From Amazonocrinis nigriterrae CENA67 (GTDB taxonomy: Bacteria > Cyanobacteriota > Cyanobacteriia > Cyanobacteriales > Nostocaceae): a stretch of 64,000 nucleotides of DNA. The translations under genes and the position numbers were made by a program. The notes beneath the pieces are model-generated. The model made no database searches. It had not been told where the DNA came from and was given only the letters and a program-made list of their open reading frames with translations. The stretch covers positions 191,022 through 255,021 of the forward strand of contig NZ_JAECZC010000007.1 in NCBI RefSeq assembly GCF_016056305.1, in the 5' to 3' direction. This document shows, piece by piece, positions 36,204 through 44,835 of the stretch; the first letter of the stretch is position 1; each line of letters opens with the position of its first letter.

Positions 36204-36443
36204 TTACGTCTGCCAGAATGACGCTACAAAACTAAATGGTGTAGGCACACCATTGGTAAGTCTTTGTTCAAAACCATATGAAAATCTGTCAACTGATTCA
36301 CCATCAGCTGTCCATATGTGTTTATCTTCTATGGATAAATCAGTGCCATGCAATCCTGATCTAGAATTGCTCTGAGAGCTTGTTTTAAAAGTGCCGTAAG
36401 CTATACTTTTACTGCTCTGACTTGGGTCAATTCCAACGAAGAA
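36204..36443 (-). pseudogene. Open frame without start codon, possible gene remnant
   Basis: A 79-codon minus-strand frame is open from 36443 to a TAA at 36204 with no ATG near its 5' end. It reads SGLHGTDLSIEDKHIWTADG and ends in FSFVASFWQT, with a protein-like composition. It lies upstream of the LCAT-like fragment on the same strand. No family was recognised. It may be the tail of a lost gene. The rest of 36071-36869 is AT-rich with no gene, apart from a HIP1-containing inverted repeat at about 36799-36833. Confidence 0.3.
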
Positions 36444-36869
36444 TCAAAGTTACAGCCATGTACACCAGATCCTTCGCTGTGTTTAACACCAGAGCAAAAA
36501 AACCTTTACAAACATTCTCTTAAACGCTAATTGATCCATAATCAGACTCTTTTTGGTAGCAAATAATTCTGTTTTAGGCGGTCGTTTGTATACTAATACG
36601 ACCATAGTTAATTTTGCAAGGATAGTTAAGACAGTTAAGACAGTTAAGGCGATTTTTAGAAAATTTTAATAATTAACGTGAGTTCGATGAACCTCTCTCC
36701 AATCCGACGCAAAGAGGGACAAAAAATTTTTGCAACAGGGCTTGCAAAGTATAAATTTATACTATATATTATATATGTACAGTCAAATGTACAAGAAAGG
36801 CGATCGCTTCCCGACCAAGGCAGCGCGATCGCCCTTCTTTAAACCCCTACAATAGGAGTCAACACTATC

Positions 36870-37166
36870 ATGACACAAGAAAAACAGTCCGGAGATGATC
36901 AAAACTTTGCCAAAGGAGAGTTTGAGGGTTATTTGCCAAGCGAAGATTCAGATACACCCACTCCTAAGCAATCTTTTGCAAAACTTTTACCTACCAGAGA
37001 ACCAATTAAGCATTTACTGATAGGTTCTCCCAAAGCCGTTACTAGCACAATCCACTATTTGCAAGTGATTGGCTATGCAAACGTGGGAGACTGGAGTCAA
37101 CTATTACCAACCGGAAACCCTGATGAAGTGATGAGTATTCTCATTCGTCAGATTTTAGTTTCATAA
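36870..37166 (+). CDS. Hypothetical cyanobacterial protein
   Basis: 98 residues. A disordered acidic N-terminus (GDDQNFAKGEFEGYLPSEDSDTPTPKQ) is followed by a compact segment, EPIKHLLIGSPKAVTSTIHYLQVIGYANVGDWSQLLPTGNPDEVMSIL. AATAGGAGTC supplies a ribosome site and an intrinsic terminator follows the stop, so it is a well-delimited single gene. No family name is known to me. The C-terminal helix-loop pattern suggests a small binding module. Confidence 0.75.
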   Translation: MTQEKQSGDDQNFAKGEFEGYLPSEDSDTPTPKQSFAKLLPTREPIKHLLIGSPKAVTSTIHYLQVIGYANVGDWSQLLPTGNPDEVMSILIRQILVS

Positions 37167-37172
37167 CTTTGG

Positions 37173-37207
37173 AACCTCCGTTTTCTTTAGGGAACGGGGG
37201 TTTTTTT
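37173..37207 (+). terminator. Intrinsic terminator
   Basis: The stem AACCTCCGTT/AACGGGGGTT (37173-37182 with 37193-37202) is followed by seven T residues, 6 bases after the preceding stop codon. Confidence 0.85.
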
Positions 37208-37249
37208 GTGAAGCGTTATATCATGTCCGCTTGATTACTTATTAAACCC

Positions 37250-37575
37250 TAAGAACCCCACCCCACCAAAGCTACACTTTGTTTCCCCTCCCCGTGAACG
37301 GGGAGGGGTTAGGGGTGGGGTGCAATGATTGTGGGAATCATAACTAATTTACCGGACATGGTATTATACCATTTCACGAAATACCTGATACAGATACATG
37401 AGTAGGGGCGTACAGCTGTCATTGGTGTCAACTTAAGTCAAAAAGCTTATTCCACAGTCGTTTTACCCCACCCCTTAATCCCCTCCCCGCTTGCGGGGAA
37501 CTCGGGGCCCCCTTTGGGGATTAGGGGTAGGGAGACTTTGACGTAAGTCAAAGGCGGGGTGGGGTTGTTTTTTGA
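37250..37575. repeat. Interspersed C/G-rich hairpin repeats
   Basis: Two related blocks, 37253-37323 (CCCCTCCCCGTGAACGGGGAGGGG) written here only in part as CTCCCCGTGAACGGGGAG, and 37463-37567 (CCCCGCTTGCGGGGA plus TTGACGTAAGTCAA). Between them, 37401-37417 is half of the palindrome found whole at 42167-42196. No gene lies in 37208-37635. Confidence 0.6.
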
Positions 37576-37635
37576 TTTATGCAAGAAGTCTAATATTTAA
37601 GCTTGTGCCAATCTGATTGACAGAATAGAAGAACA

Positions 37636-39234
37636 CTAACTCAACTGTGCTACGAGTTGATTTTCCAACAGCGTGTCATTAGTCAACAAGTCTTCAACGG
37701 TGATTCGTAAAAAGCGCTGTTCATCAACTTGAAACAGAATTTTAATGCGATCGCTCCCAGGATAACCCGGAGGTGACAATTGAGCTATACTTCTGGCACC
37801 ATCTTTATCGTTGAGTGGTTTGACGCTGGTTTCACCGCTATCCAGACGACGAGTAATCAAGCGATCGCCATCAAAATAAACTTCAACACCGCCTGTTTCT
37901 ACTCCCAATTCTCCCATAATTAACTCAATACTGGGTTGATTTTCCAAGGAAGCACCTAAAACTAATTCCACTGGCTGACTCATGGGATATGGTTGTCCCG
38001 CTTTGATAATCGGATGCCAGTTGTGGCGTTGTTGGCGGCGGTTCCAATAACGGATACCATAACTATGGTAGAGAAAATCTTTGATTTCCACGCCTTGGGC
38101 TAACTGTAACGCACCTTGGGCGATCGCTTCAAAGGGACGTTCGCAACGAATTTTTTCCGGTGCAAAATACTGCTTCACCCATGTCTGCACTGCTGGCAAT
38201 TGCACAGTACCACCAACTAACAAAACTGCATTGATATCTGCAATCTCTACCCCTTGCCGTCGCGCTTGCTGCAACAATGTTGTCATGGACTCATCGAGTA
38301 ACTCAAAAAACCCATGTTCAGTGAGAATATTTTCCAAGCCATCACGGTTTAATTCTAGTTCGTAACTTTCAAATGTTTCATCATCAAAATAAACTTCACT
38401 GGCTTGGTTTTGGGTAGATAGCTGAATTTTCAACTTTTCAGCGAGTCTGGTTATCAAAGGACTTACCGTCAACCCTTGAGTTTTGACAAAGTAATCTACT
38501 AACCAATTATCAATATCAGTACCGCCCAAATTTTGCCCAGCTTTCGCCAGAACACGGGCAGTTTTTACCTTTTGTTTGGAGTTTTCCGCCAAAGATTTAT
38601 TACCCCACTTCAAGAGAAAACCCACAGGCTTTGTGCTTCCTTGCGCGCCTTTATTCAACTGCACTAGGGATAAATCCAAAGTACCGCCGCCAAAGTCAAT
38701 TACCAAGATCATGTCTTGATCTGCCAAGCCATAACCCAAAGCTGCGGCTGTGGGTTCATCCAGCATCCGCACTTGTTCAACGTTGAGGTCTTGACAAACT
38801 TTTCCCAACCAGTGACGATAAGCTTCAAAACTGTCTACGGGTACCGTTAACACTAAGGAATCTAACCCGCCTTCCTGGGGTGCTAGTTGTGCAATCACTT
38901 CCTTGAGGAACCATTGTCCCACTTGTTCAAACGTGATAATCTGCCCATCTAGTTCAGGTAGAAAACCTTGGATATCTGCACCAATACCACGTTTGAAGCT
39001 GCGAAAAAATCGTGCTTCCCCCTTAAGGTCAAGACCGCGATCGCGTACTTGTTGCCCCACTAAAATTTTACCTTGTGTTGCTTCTTCGACATAAACCAAG
39101 CTAGGAATCAATGGCGGATTTAAACTTTGCTGAATTGATAAACCAGGTATGCTAAGGGTTTCCGGCTGCTGGGTGACAGGATTCCAACGGGCAATGACTG
39201 TGTTGCTAGTACCAAAATCGATTGCGATCGCCAT
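37636..39234 (-). CDS. Hsp70/DnaK-like ATPase
   Basis: 532 residues. Hsp70/actin-fold ATPase motifs appear in order: phosphate-1 IDFGTSNTVIA (5-15), the connect strand LVLTVPVDSFEAYRHWL, RMLDEPTAAALGYG, phosphate-2 VIDFGGGTLDLS and the adenosine motif LLVGGTVQLPAVQ. The substrate-binding part is short and diverged compared with the roughly 640-residue DnaK, and the EEVD-like tail is absent. It is therefore a chaperone-like paralogue and not the main DnaK. No grpE or dnaJ lies nearby. Function in the cell is unknown. Confidence 0.88.
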   Translation of the reverse strand: MAIAIDFGTSNTVIARWNPVTQQPETLSIPGLSIQQSLNPPLIPSLVYVEEATQGKILVGQQVRDRGLDLKGEARFFRSFKRGIGADIQGFLPELDGQIITFEQVGQWFLKEVIAQLAPQEGGLDSLVLTVPVDSFEAYRHWLGKVCQDLNVEQVRMLDEPTAAALGYGLADQDMILVIDFGGGTLDLSLVQLNKGAQGSTKPVGFLLKWGNKSLAENSKQKVKTARVLAKAGQNLGGTDIDNWLVDYFVKTQGLTVSPLITRLAEKLKIQLSTQNQASEVYFDDETFESYELELNRDGLENILTEHGFFELLDESMTTLLQQARRQGVEIADINAVLLVGGTVQLPAVQTWVKQYFAPEKIRCERPFEAIAQGALQLAQGVEIKDFLYHSYGIRYWNRRQQRHNWHPIIKAGQPYPMSQPVELVLGASLENQPSIELIMGELGVETGGVEVYFDGDRLITRRLDSGETSVKPLNDKDGARSIAQLSPPGYPGSDRIKILFQVDEQRFLRITVEDLLTNDTLLENQLVAQLS

Positions 39235-39373
39235 AGTTTATCTATAATGATTTCCCACCAAGACATTTGTGATGCAAATAATATATCTAATTATGATGAC
39301 TGATGACCGAAAACAGGGTGTGGGGTGTAGGGAAAGAACGTGCTTCCACACCAAAATACTGATATAGTATACT

Positions 39374-39440
39374 CTTACTTTCCCCCTTCACCTTTCACCC
39401 TTCCCCTTCCCCTTCCCCTTCCCCTTCACCCTTCCCCTTC
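39374..39440. repeat. CCCCTT hexamer-type simple repeat
   Basis: Tandem CCTTCC/CCCCTT units lie between the Hsp70-like gene and uvsE and run into the last codons of uvsE. They are likely slippage-prone. Confidence 0.6.
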
Positions 39441-40373
39441 CAACCACCATGATCGCAAATGCGCGATCGCTTCTTCTTTCTTTTTAGCTTCAACTTCTAT
39501 CCACGGTGCTTGGTGATAGACATCAGGCATAGCAATGATTAATTCGCTGTGTTTTCTGTCATTAAAAGCTTCTTCACCGTTGGAAATATGTACCAATTGC
39601 CAATCTGGATTTTTCCAAGTTTCCCGCGCTGCGTAAAACATCGACGCTACACTGGGGTGATTGTAGCTATCTAAGTTTTCGTGGCAAATATGGTGATGGG
39701 CATCAAATACCATTGGTACTCCTGAGCGCTGACACACTGCTAAAATTTCCTCAGCACTGTAAGCGTATTCATCATTCTCGAAGGTCAAACGACTTTTAAC
39801 TGTTTCTGGGAGTTCGGAAATCACTTTTACTAATTGTTCACTGCGTTGAGATTTGCCGCCATGAATATTCATCAATGACCAAGGCGATCGCGGTAAGCCC
39901 AGCAAGTCAAGTGTACGAGCGTGGCGTTCTAGAATTTTAATACTTGTTTGCACCACTTCGGGAGAATCAGAACTCAGCACTACATATTGGTCTGGGTGCA
40001 GTACCATTCTGATGCCCAAAATTAGCGATTTTTTACCAATTTCGCTCAATTGGGGCTGCATTTCCTCCAATATATGAGCGCCAATTTCATCTTCCATATC
40101 ACTCAGCGGAAATAAAGCGCAGGTTATGCGATACAGCCGAATTTTGTTTGCTTCACAAAAGCCAAGGGCATCATGCAAACGCTGTAAATTATGCTGATAT
40201 ATTTCTCTGAGTCCGCTTTCACGTTCAACATGAGAGAGTTGCAAGTAGCGCGTGCGCGTCATCGTGCGAAAGCGAACTTGTTTAGAAAAAGTGATACAAA
40301 CTAGCCCTAAATGTGGCAGATTTGTTTGCGATCGCTGTGTATCAGATGAGTTTTGAAACTGAATTACAGTCAT
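39426..40373 (-). CDS. uvsE: UV-damage endonuclease UvsE (UVDE)
   Basis: 315 residues, a TIM-barrel endonuclease that nicks DNA 5' of UV photoproducts and other lesions using metal ions. The family start HLGLVCITFSKQVRFRTMTRTRYL is clear, followed by MNIHGGKSQRSEQL, RLTFENDEYAYS, VFDAHHHICHE and VHISNGEE, which carry the metal-binding His, Glu and Asp residues. The length is normal for the family. The C-terminus (WWLEGEG) is encoded partly by the adjacent CCCCTT repeat. A TnpB transposon lies immediately upstream, so the native promoter may have been displaced. Confidence 0.93.
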   Translation of the reverse strand: MTVIQFQNSSDTQRSQTNLPHLGLVCITFSKQVRFRTMTRTRYLQLSHVERESGLREIYQHNLQRLHDALGFCEANKIRLYRITCALFPLSDMEDEIGAHILEEMQPQLSEIGKKSLILGIRMVLHPDQYVVLSSDSPEVVQTSIKILERHARTLDLLGLPRSPWSLMNIHGGKSQRSEQLVKVISELPETVKSRLTFENDEYAYSAEEILAVCQRSGVPMVFDAHHHICHENLDSYNHPSVASMFYAARETWKNPDWQLVHISNGEEAFNDRKHSELIIAMPDVYHQAPWIEVEAKKKEEAIAHLRSWWLEGEG

Positions 40374-40389
40374 TAACTAAATTGATTGA

Positions 40390-41700
40390 TTTCTTTGACA
40401 CTCACCGCACTTTTAGGGCGGTGATTCTTCATTCATAGACCCAACTTGCTCACACAGGATTTCTCCAGTATGAGTAGAGGTCGAATCTCCTGAAGCGTTC
40501 GGGTCTAAGACCCAGGTTCCTACGTGACCCGTAGTACCCAAGGCTAAATTCAGAATATTGATTGCAGCATTCCAGTCTCTATCTAGCACAAAACCACATT
40601 GACAAGCATGGGTTCTCACAGACAAAGATTTCTTGACTACTGCACCACAATTAGAACATTCAGCAGAAGTTAGTCGCGGATTAACAGCAACAGTTACCCT
40701 ACCAAACTTCGTCCCAAAATACTCTAACCATTTTCTGAACTGATACCAACCAGCATCATTAATTGACTTGGCGAGACAATGATTTTTAACTAAATTTTTA
40801 ATCCTCAAATCTTCGTAGGCGACCAAATCGTTAGATTGGATTACGCAACGTGCCACCTTCTTGGCATGTTCTTCACGCCGCCTACTTATTTTGAGGTGTA
40901 CTCGCCCTAATTTATTAATAGCTTTCTTACGATTAGTAGAGCCTTGAACTTTGCGTTGAACACGGCGTTGATGGAATTTTAACCGTTTCTCACTTGTTCG
41001 ATAAAACTTAGGGTTGGGTTCTGTATGTCCGTTGCTATCGGTGTAAAACTCTTTGATTCCAACATCCAATCCAATAGTTTTACCAGTTGGTTTAATGTCT
41101 ACTTTCACATCAGCTTTCACTAAAAACTGAACGTAGTAGCCATCAGCACGACTAACCAATCTAACCCGTTTTATCTGATCTATTTGGTAGAAGTTTAAAT
41201 CCCAAGTTCCCTTGATTTTTAGCTTGCCAATGCCTTTTTTATCGGTAAAAGTGATTTGCTTCCTGTTTGGTGAAAGTGACCATCCAGAGGTTTTATATTC
41301 AACTGAGCGGTTGTTTTTCTGAAACTGTGGATAGCCCTTTTTACCTGGAATTTGCTTTTTACAATTGTCGTAAAACCGAGCAATTGCAGTATAAGCCCTT
41401 TCAACTGCAACTTGACTTGCATGAGAGTTTAAAGCTTTAACAAATGGATACTCAGCTCTTAACGCAGTGTTGTGACGATATAACTGTTTTTGTCCTGCAC
41501 CTCGGTTGTCCATCCAGTAGCGGATACACTTGTTGCGAACAAATTGAAATGTCCTTATCGCCTCATCAATGGCGGCGTATTGAGTTGTTTTTCCTTTGGC
41601 TTTAAACTCAAAAACAATCATTTGACGTGGGAAAACCCTACGGCAAAATTCTAACACAAAAAAGCCGCCCTATAAAGGCGAGGCTTAAAACCCATTAATT
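40390..41700 (-). mobile_element. IS200/IS605-group element with TnpB only
   Basis: Subterminal imperfect palindromes mark both ends: TCACCGCACTTTTAGGGCGG at 40402-40421 overlapping the tnpB stop, and AAGCCGCCCTATAAAGGCGA at 41662-41681. No tnpA (Y1 transposase) is present, so the element depends on TnpA in trans. The 3' end of tnpB plus the right end should encode the guide (omega) RNA, by analogy with studied TnpB systems. Exact boundaries are approximate. Confidence 0.75.
40413..41621 (-). CDS. tnpB: RNA-guided nuclease-type TnpB (OrfB)
   Basis: 402 residues from the ATG at 41621 (MIVFEFKAKGKTTQY, the usual family start). The frame extends 12 codons further upstream with weaker support. 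RuvC-like acidic residues are visible: Asp in IGLDVGIKEF, Glu in VAYEDLRIKNL and Asp in LDRDWNAAINIL. The zinc finger is CSNCGAVV with HACQCG. All key residues are intact, so it may still be active. The length is normal (about 400). TnpB proteins cut DNA with a guide RNA made from the element's right end. Confidence 0.93.
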   Translation of the reverse strand: MIVFEFKAKGKTTQYAAIDEAIRTFQFVRNKCIRYWMDNRGAGQKQLYRHNTALRAEYPFVKALNSHASQVAVERAYTAIARFYDNCKKQIPGKKGYPQFQKNNRSVEYKTSGWSLSPNRKQITFTDKKGIGKLKIKGTWDLNFYQIDQIKRVRLVSRADGYYVQFLVKADVKVDIKPTGKTIGLDVGIKEFYTDSNGHTEPNPKFYRTSEKRLKFHQRRVQRKVQGSTNRKKAINKLGRVHLKISRRREEHAKKVARCVIQSNDLVAYEDLRIKNLVKNHCLAKSINDAGWYQFRKWLEYFGTKFGRVTVAVNPRLTSAECSNCGAVVKKSLSVRTHACQCGFVLDRDWNAAINILNLALGTTGHVGTWVLDPNASGDSTSTHTGEILCEQVGSMNEESPP

Positions 41701-41857
41701 TCGGTCAAAAAAGATAGATGTACCTTTAGGTAGTGAAGTCAAGCCTCTGAAATATTTATTAATATAGAGATAGATCCAATCCCAGGAGTCGAAGAAAGTT
41801 TTTAATAGCGGCATTTTTCATAAATCAGCAGATTCTTCACTAAAACAACAGAGGATC

Positions 41858-42076
41858 ATGAAAGACCAGCAAAAATCAGACTCTAAGGAATTCGTAGGAT
41901 ATCTCAAAAATGGGATTTGGCTGTTTGGCCTCTCATCTTGGGTATTTGGCATCACCGATCGCAGTATTGCTTCATTTGCAGATGGCTATCTATCTGCTTT
42001 AGATTTGACGCAACTATTTACAGCAGCTACATTCTTCGTCGCATGGTTATTTTTGAAACCAACATCCAGGGCTTGA
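41858..42076 (+). CDS. Small hypothetical membrane-associated protein
   Basis: 72 residues. GAGGATC gives a ribosome site 3 bases from the ATG. The protein has a hydrophilic N-terminus (MKDQQKSDSKEFVGYL), a hydrophobic stretch GIWLFGLSSWVFGI and a second TAATFFVAWLFL near the end, suggesting two short membrane segments. No family was recognised. Confidence 0.6.
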   Translation: MKDQQKSDSKEFVGYLKNGIWLFGLSSWVFGITDRSIASFADGYLSALDLTQLFTAATFFVAWLFLKPTSRA

Positions 42077-42166
42077 GGGAGAAGTAGGAAAGCAGGGGTA
42101 AAGTCTCCTCAATGCATTATTTTGCATAATACCGATTTAAATAATCTTTGCGACAGATTGATTAAC

Positions 42167-42196
42167 TGTAGGGGCGTACAGCTGTACGCCCCTACA
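42167..42196. repeat. Perfect 30-base palindrome
   Basis: TGTAGGGGCGTACAG followed directly by its exact inverse. One half recurs at 37401-37417. It is a common short palindromic repeat type in filamentous cyanobacteria. The rest of 42077-42303 shows nothing else. Confidence 0.7.
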
Positions 42197-42303
42197 AGAT
42201 ATCTGTTGCATTCTTTTTTCAAATTGGTATGAGTCCTGATTTTATGGAATTTCCTGACCATTAACAGTCTTCACAAGAAATTCGCAATTATAATCACTCA
42301 AAT

Positions 42304-42332
42304 TGCCTTAGTTCAACAAGTGAGCTAAGGCA
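42304..42332. terminator. Strong hairpin, likely terminator for the minus-strand frame
   Basis: TGCCTTAG...CTAAGGCA with additional TTCA/TGAG pairing forms a stable stem. On the minus strand it lies 10 bases after the stop of the 60-residue frame and is followed by ATTTG. On the plus strand it is followed by GTTTG. Confidence 0.55.
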
Positions 42333-42341
42333 GTTTGAGTA

Positions 42342-42524
42342 TTATAACATGTCATAATAGCGTTGAAAGTCTACTACGCCCAACCGCTCTGATGAAGGGT
42401 TTAACCTTCCGTACATAGGTAGCAAAGTGAAGGAAGCGACAAAAACTCCACACCTTTCATTGCACATATTCTTACTGTCCGTGTATCTGTCGTCGCTCTC
42501 CTTCGACACACGACAATGGGTCAC
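42342..42524 (-). CDS. Possible small protein, or short RNA, ended by a hairpin
   Basis: A 60-residue frame from GTG (MTHCRVSKESDDRYTDSKN) to a TAA at 42342. It contains CNERCGVFVASFTLLPMYG and SERLGVVDFQRYYDML. A strong hairpin follows at once, which supports a real transcript unit. No ribosome site is obvious before the GTG and no family was recognised. It could be a small protein or a non-coding RNA with an incidental frame. Confidence 0.4.
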   Translation of the reverse strand: MTHCRVSKESDDRYTDSKNMCNERCGVFVASFTLLPMYGRLNPSSERLGVVDFQRYYDML

Positions 42525-42909
42525 AGCGGTACAACACCCATCCAGTAATAACTGTTATGCACTTATCATAGCAATTGCTCACTTTTAGTTAGTCAGTCTG
42601 GGGAAAGAACTGCTATCAAACTTGAGAAATAATTGGATTAATTACTCTTGTCTCTCAAAAGAAATAACAGGACTGAAACATTTTTGAGGCAGAAATAACC
42701 TTCAAACCGATGCAGGCAAAACAAATACAACCAAAGACTTAAAAATGCTTGAAACCTAAATACAGCAAATTTCAACTATATGAGGTACAGAAATGCCCCG
42801 CCCGCACACTTCGCGCACCCTTCCCTCGCTAAGGCTACGGTGTATACACAAGTACAAGCAGCATAGGTTTCAACTCTTCTAGAAGTTTCGTAGCGTGCGT
42901 TATGGATAC

Positions 42910-43098
42910 GCCGAAATAACAAATGAGTTCGCCGAAATAACAAATGAGTTCGCCGAAATAACAAATGCGTACGCCGAAATAACAAATGCGTACGCCGAAA
43001 TGACAAATGCGTACGCCGAAATAACAAATGCGTACGCCGAAATAACAAATGCGTACGCCGAAATAACAAATGAGTTCGCTGAAATAACAAATGCGTAT
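42910..43098. repeat. Nine tandem copies of a 21-bp unit
   Basis: Each unit is GCCGAAATAACAAAT followed by either GCGTAC or GAGTTC. Order of variants: GAGTTC twice, GCGTAC five times, GAGTTC, then GCGTAT. On the plus strand a 74-codon frame (42895-43119) turns this into heptapeptides AEITNAY/AEITNEF; on the minus strand the frame reads FRRTHLL. No ribosome site supports either frame. It is best seen as a minisatellite. 42525-42909 otherwise shows no gene. Confidence 0.9.
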
Positions 43099-43139
43099 GC
43101 CTTGTTTAAGTCCTGCTAACTCCTAACCTAACTCACTCA

Positions 43140-43200
43140 GCAACGCCAGTCCGCTCAAGTCGGGAAACCCGCCCACGCGGCTGGCTCCTCAGCACTCAGC
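43140..43200. repeat. Interspersed repeat module
   Basis: It contains CAGTCCGCTCAAGTCGGGAA and ACCCGCCCACGCGGCTGGC, the same modules as at 20430 and 63000, then three copies of CAGCACT. Confidence 0.6.
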
Positions 43201-43203
43201 ACT

Positions 43204-43728
43204 CTACTTACGCACTACAACCAAAGTCCCTATTGAAGTCCAGTTGTAAAGCTTGCGAGCTAATTTAACTGGCAAATTCACGCAACCATGACTTACTGGA
43301 GTCCCAAAACGGTTATGCCAGTAAGCACCATGAATAGCATAGCCTCGATAAAAATACATTGTGTAAGGAACATCAGGAATATCGTAACCCCTGCCTTGCA
43401 TTCGATCAGTGCGATATTTAGAATTAATGCGAAAGCTACCTATGGGTGTGGGAGTTGAGCGCTTTCCTGTAGAAATGCGGAATGAATATACTAGTTTTTC
43501 ACCTTCCCATGCACGTAAGCGTTGCTCGGATAAGTCAATTTCAATCCTACGAGGTTGGGATTTTTGTTGGTCTTCAGAGATAGTGATGCTGTTGTTCTCC
43601 AGCGATGCTGCACTGGCTGTAGCAGAGTTATGGTCAGCCGCCGTTGGTGGCAAACAAGAGACTAAAGCTGCCACGATCAACACCATACCTGCACAGAAAG
43701 TTCTTGAGCAACGTATCCAACTTTGCAT
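43204..43728 (-). CDS. L,D-transpeptidase (YkuD/ErfK family), probable lipoprotein
   Basis: 174 residues. The N-terminus has a hydrophobic core with lipobox LVSC (Cys25), so it is probably lipid-anchored in the envelope. The YkuD catalytic domain (about 60-174) shows [21 protein letters not shown], and the active-site block [20 protein letters not shown] with the HGxYWH His residues and the nucleophilic Cys in SHGCVN. It makes 3-3 crosslinks in peptidoglycan or attaches proteins to it. A paralogue lies 480 bases away on the same strand. Confidence 0.93.
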   Translation of the reverse strand: MQSWIRCSRTFCAGMVLIVAALVSCLPPTAADHNSATASAASLENNSITISEDQQKSQPRRIEIDLSEQRLRAWEGEKLVYSFRISTGKRSTPTPIGSFRINSKYRTDRMQGRGYDIPDVPYTMYFYRGYAIHGAYWHNRFGTPVSHGCVNLPVKLARKLYNWTSIGTLVVVRK

Positions 43729-44211
43729 GTTGCATCACCTTCTATTTTAAGTTTGCTTGTTTGAGCAGAAAAAGAGTAGTCCTACTCCTTTTTTGCCTGG
43801 AGATTATCGTTTAGACAGCAGGGGAGAATAAATTGCAACTGTAATATTACAGGGGCATTGTAGTAAACTTTTACTCTCATGCTTCCAATAGTCTTGTCTG
43901 GTGCGATCGCTCGTTTGCAGATTTGATGGTGTTAACTGCGTAGACATCGCACTCACAATTTAAGTAATTTCAAACAGGATTTGTCAGGATTTACGCTTAT
44001 ATCTTTGAGGCTGATCAGTTCTTCTATTATTTATTTCAACTTTAGTAATTCTAATTCCGGAGATTTCCTACCGACAGTTCCACCAAAATCGCTCAATTGT
44101 CTTGATTTCTGGTTATTAGGGAATGGGGAGTGGGGAGTAGAGATGAGGGGGATGAGTGAGAAGTTGAAAATAACTTCTTTTTCCCAATTCCCAATTCCCA
44201 ATTCCCAAAAA
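43729..44211. other. Intergenic with TTCCCAA heptamer repeats
   Basis: Between the two L,D-transpeptidase genes. It has GGGGAGTGGGGAGT and four copies of AATTCCC at about 44184-44212. No gene is supported. Confidence 0.5.
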
Positions 44212-44727
44212 CTACTTATGAATGACTACTGGTGTCCCTAACGATGCCCATTTGAATAACCACTTGGCATGATTCGGTGCAACATTAACACAGCCGTGAC
44301 TGACTGGAGTACCAAAACTTTTATGCCAATATGCACCATGAATACCATAGTTTCCTTGGTAAAACATTGCATAAGGAACGTTAGGAACGTCGTAGTCTTC
44401 TCCCCGCATCCGGGTAGTCTTGTACTTGGATTGAATTTTAAAAGTGCCGACGCGAGTCGGAGTAGATTTTTTGCCGGAAGAAATCACGACGGAATAAACG
44501 GGTTTTCCACCTTCCCAAGCTGTTAATCGCTGCTTTGAGAGATTAATTTGAATCCAGCGTTGGTCGGATTGTTGTAAAGTCTGGATGGTTTGTTTAATCG
44601 TCTGTTGATTTGAAGCTGCCCAAGTTTGATTAGTTCCAGCACCCATCACACTCAAGGATAGTGCTGTGCCTGCAAGGAATATTTTTAAGTGACGCATCCA
44701 GTCAGTGTTAATAAGACTTTTCATCAT
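44212..44727 (-). CDS. L,D-transpeptidase (YkuD/ErfK family), secreted
   Basis: 171 residues. It has a Sec signal peptide (HLKIFLAGTALSLSVMGAG) with a likely cut after TWA. The catalytic domain repeats the neighbour's motifs: IQINLSKQRLTAWEGGK, VGTFKIQSKYKT and [20 protein letters not shown] with the nucleophilic Cys. It is a tandem paralogue of the gene at 43204-43728 but lacks the lipobox, so one enzyme is likely soluble and the other anchored. Confidence 0.93.
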   Translation of the reverse strand: MMKSLINTDWMRHLKIFLAGTALSLSVMGAGTNQTWAASNQQTIKQTIQTLQQSDQRWIQINLSKQRLTAWEGGKPVYSVVISSGKKSTPTRVGTFKIQSKYKTTRMRGEDYDVPNVPYAMFYQGNYGIHGAYWHKSFGTPVSHGCVNVAPNHAKWLFKWASLGTPVVIHK

Positions 44728-44835
44728 AAATACCTTCAGATGACGAAGTTGAAAGAGATTTTTCAGATTTAAAATTTAATCTCTAGCCCTTTACTTCTAT
44801 TATAAGTATATACATTGTATAATTTCACTCTATCG

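Noticed and set aside
36770..36795. TGTACAGTCAAATGTACA as a possible LexA box
   Set aside because: The 8-base spacing between GTAC halves does not fit the cyanobacterial LexA pattern, which I recall as GTAC and GTWC separated by 4 bases.
42910..43098. 21-bp repeat array as a CRISPR
   Set aside because: Repeats are directly adjacent with no unique spacers, so it is a tandem minisatellite.
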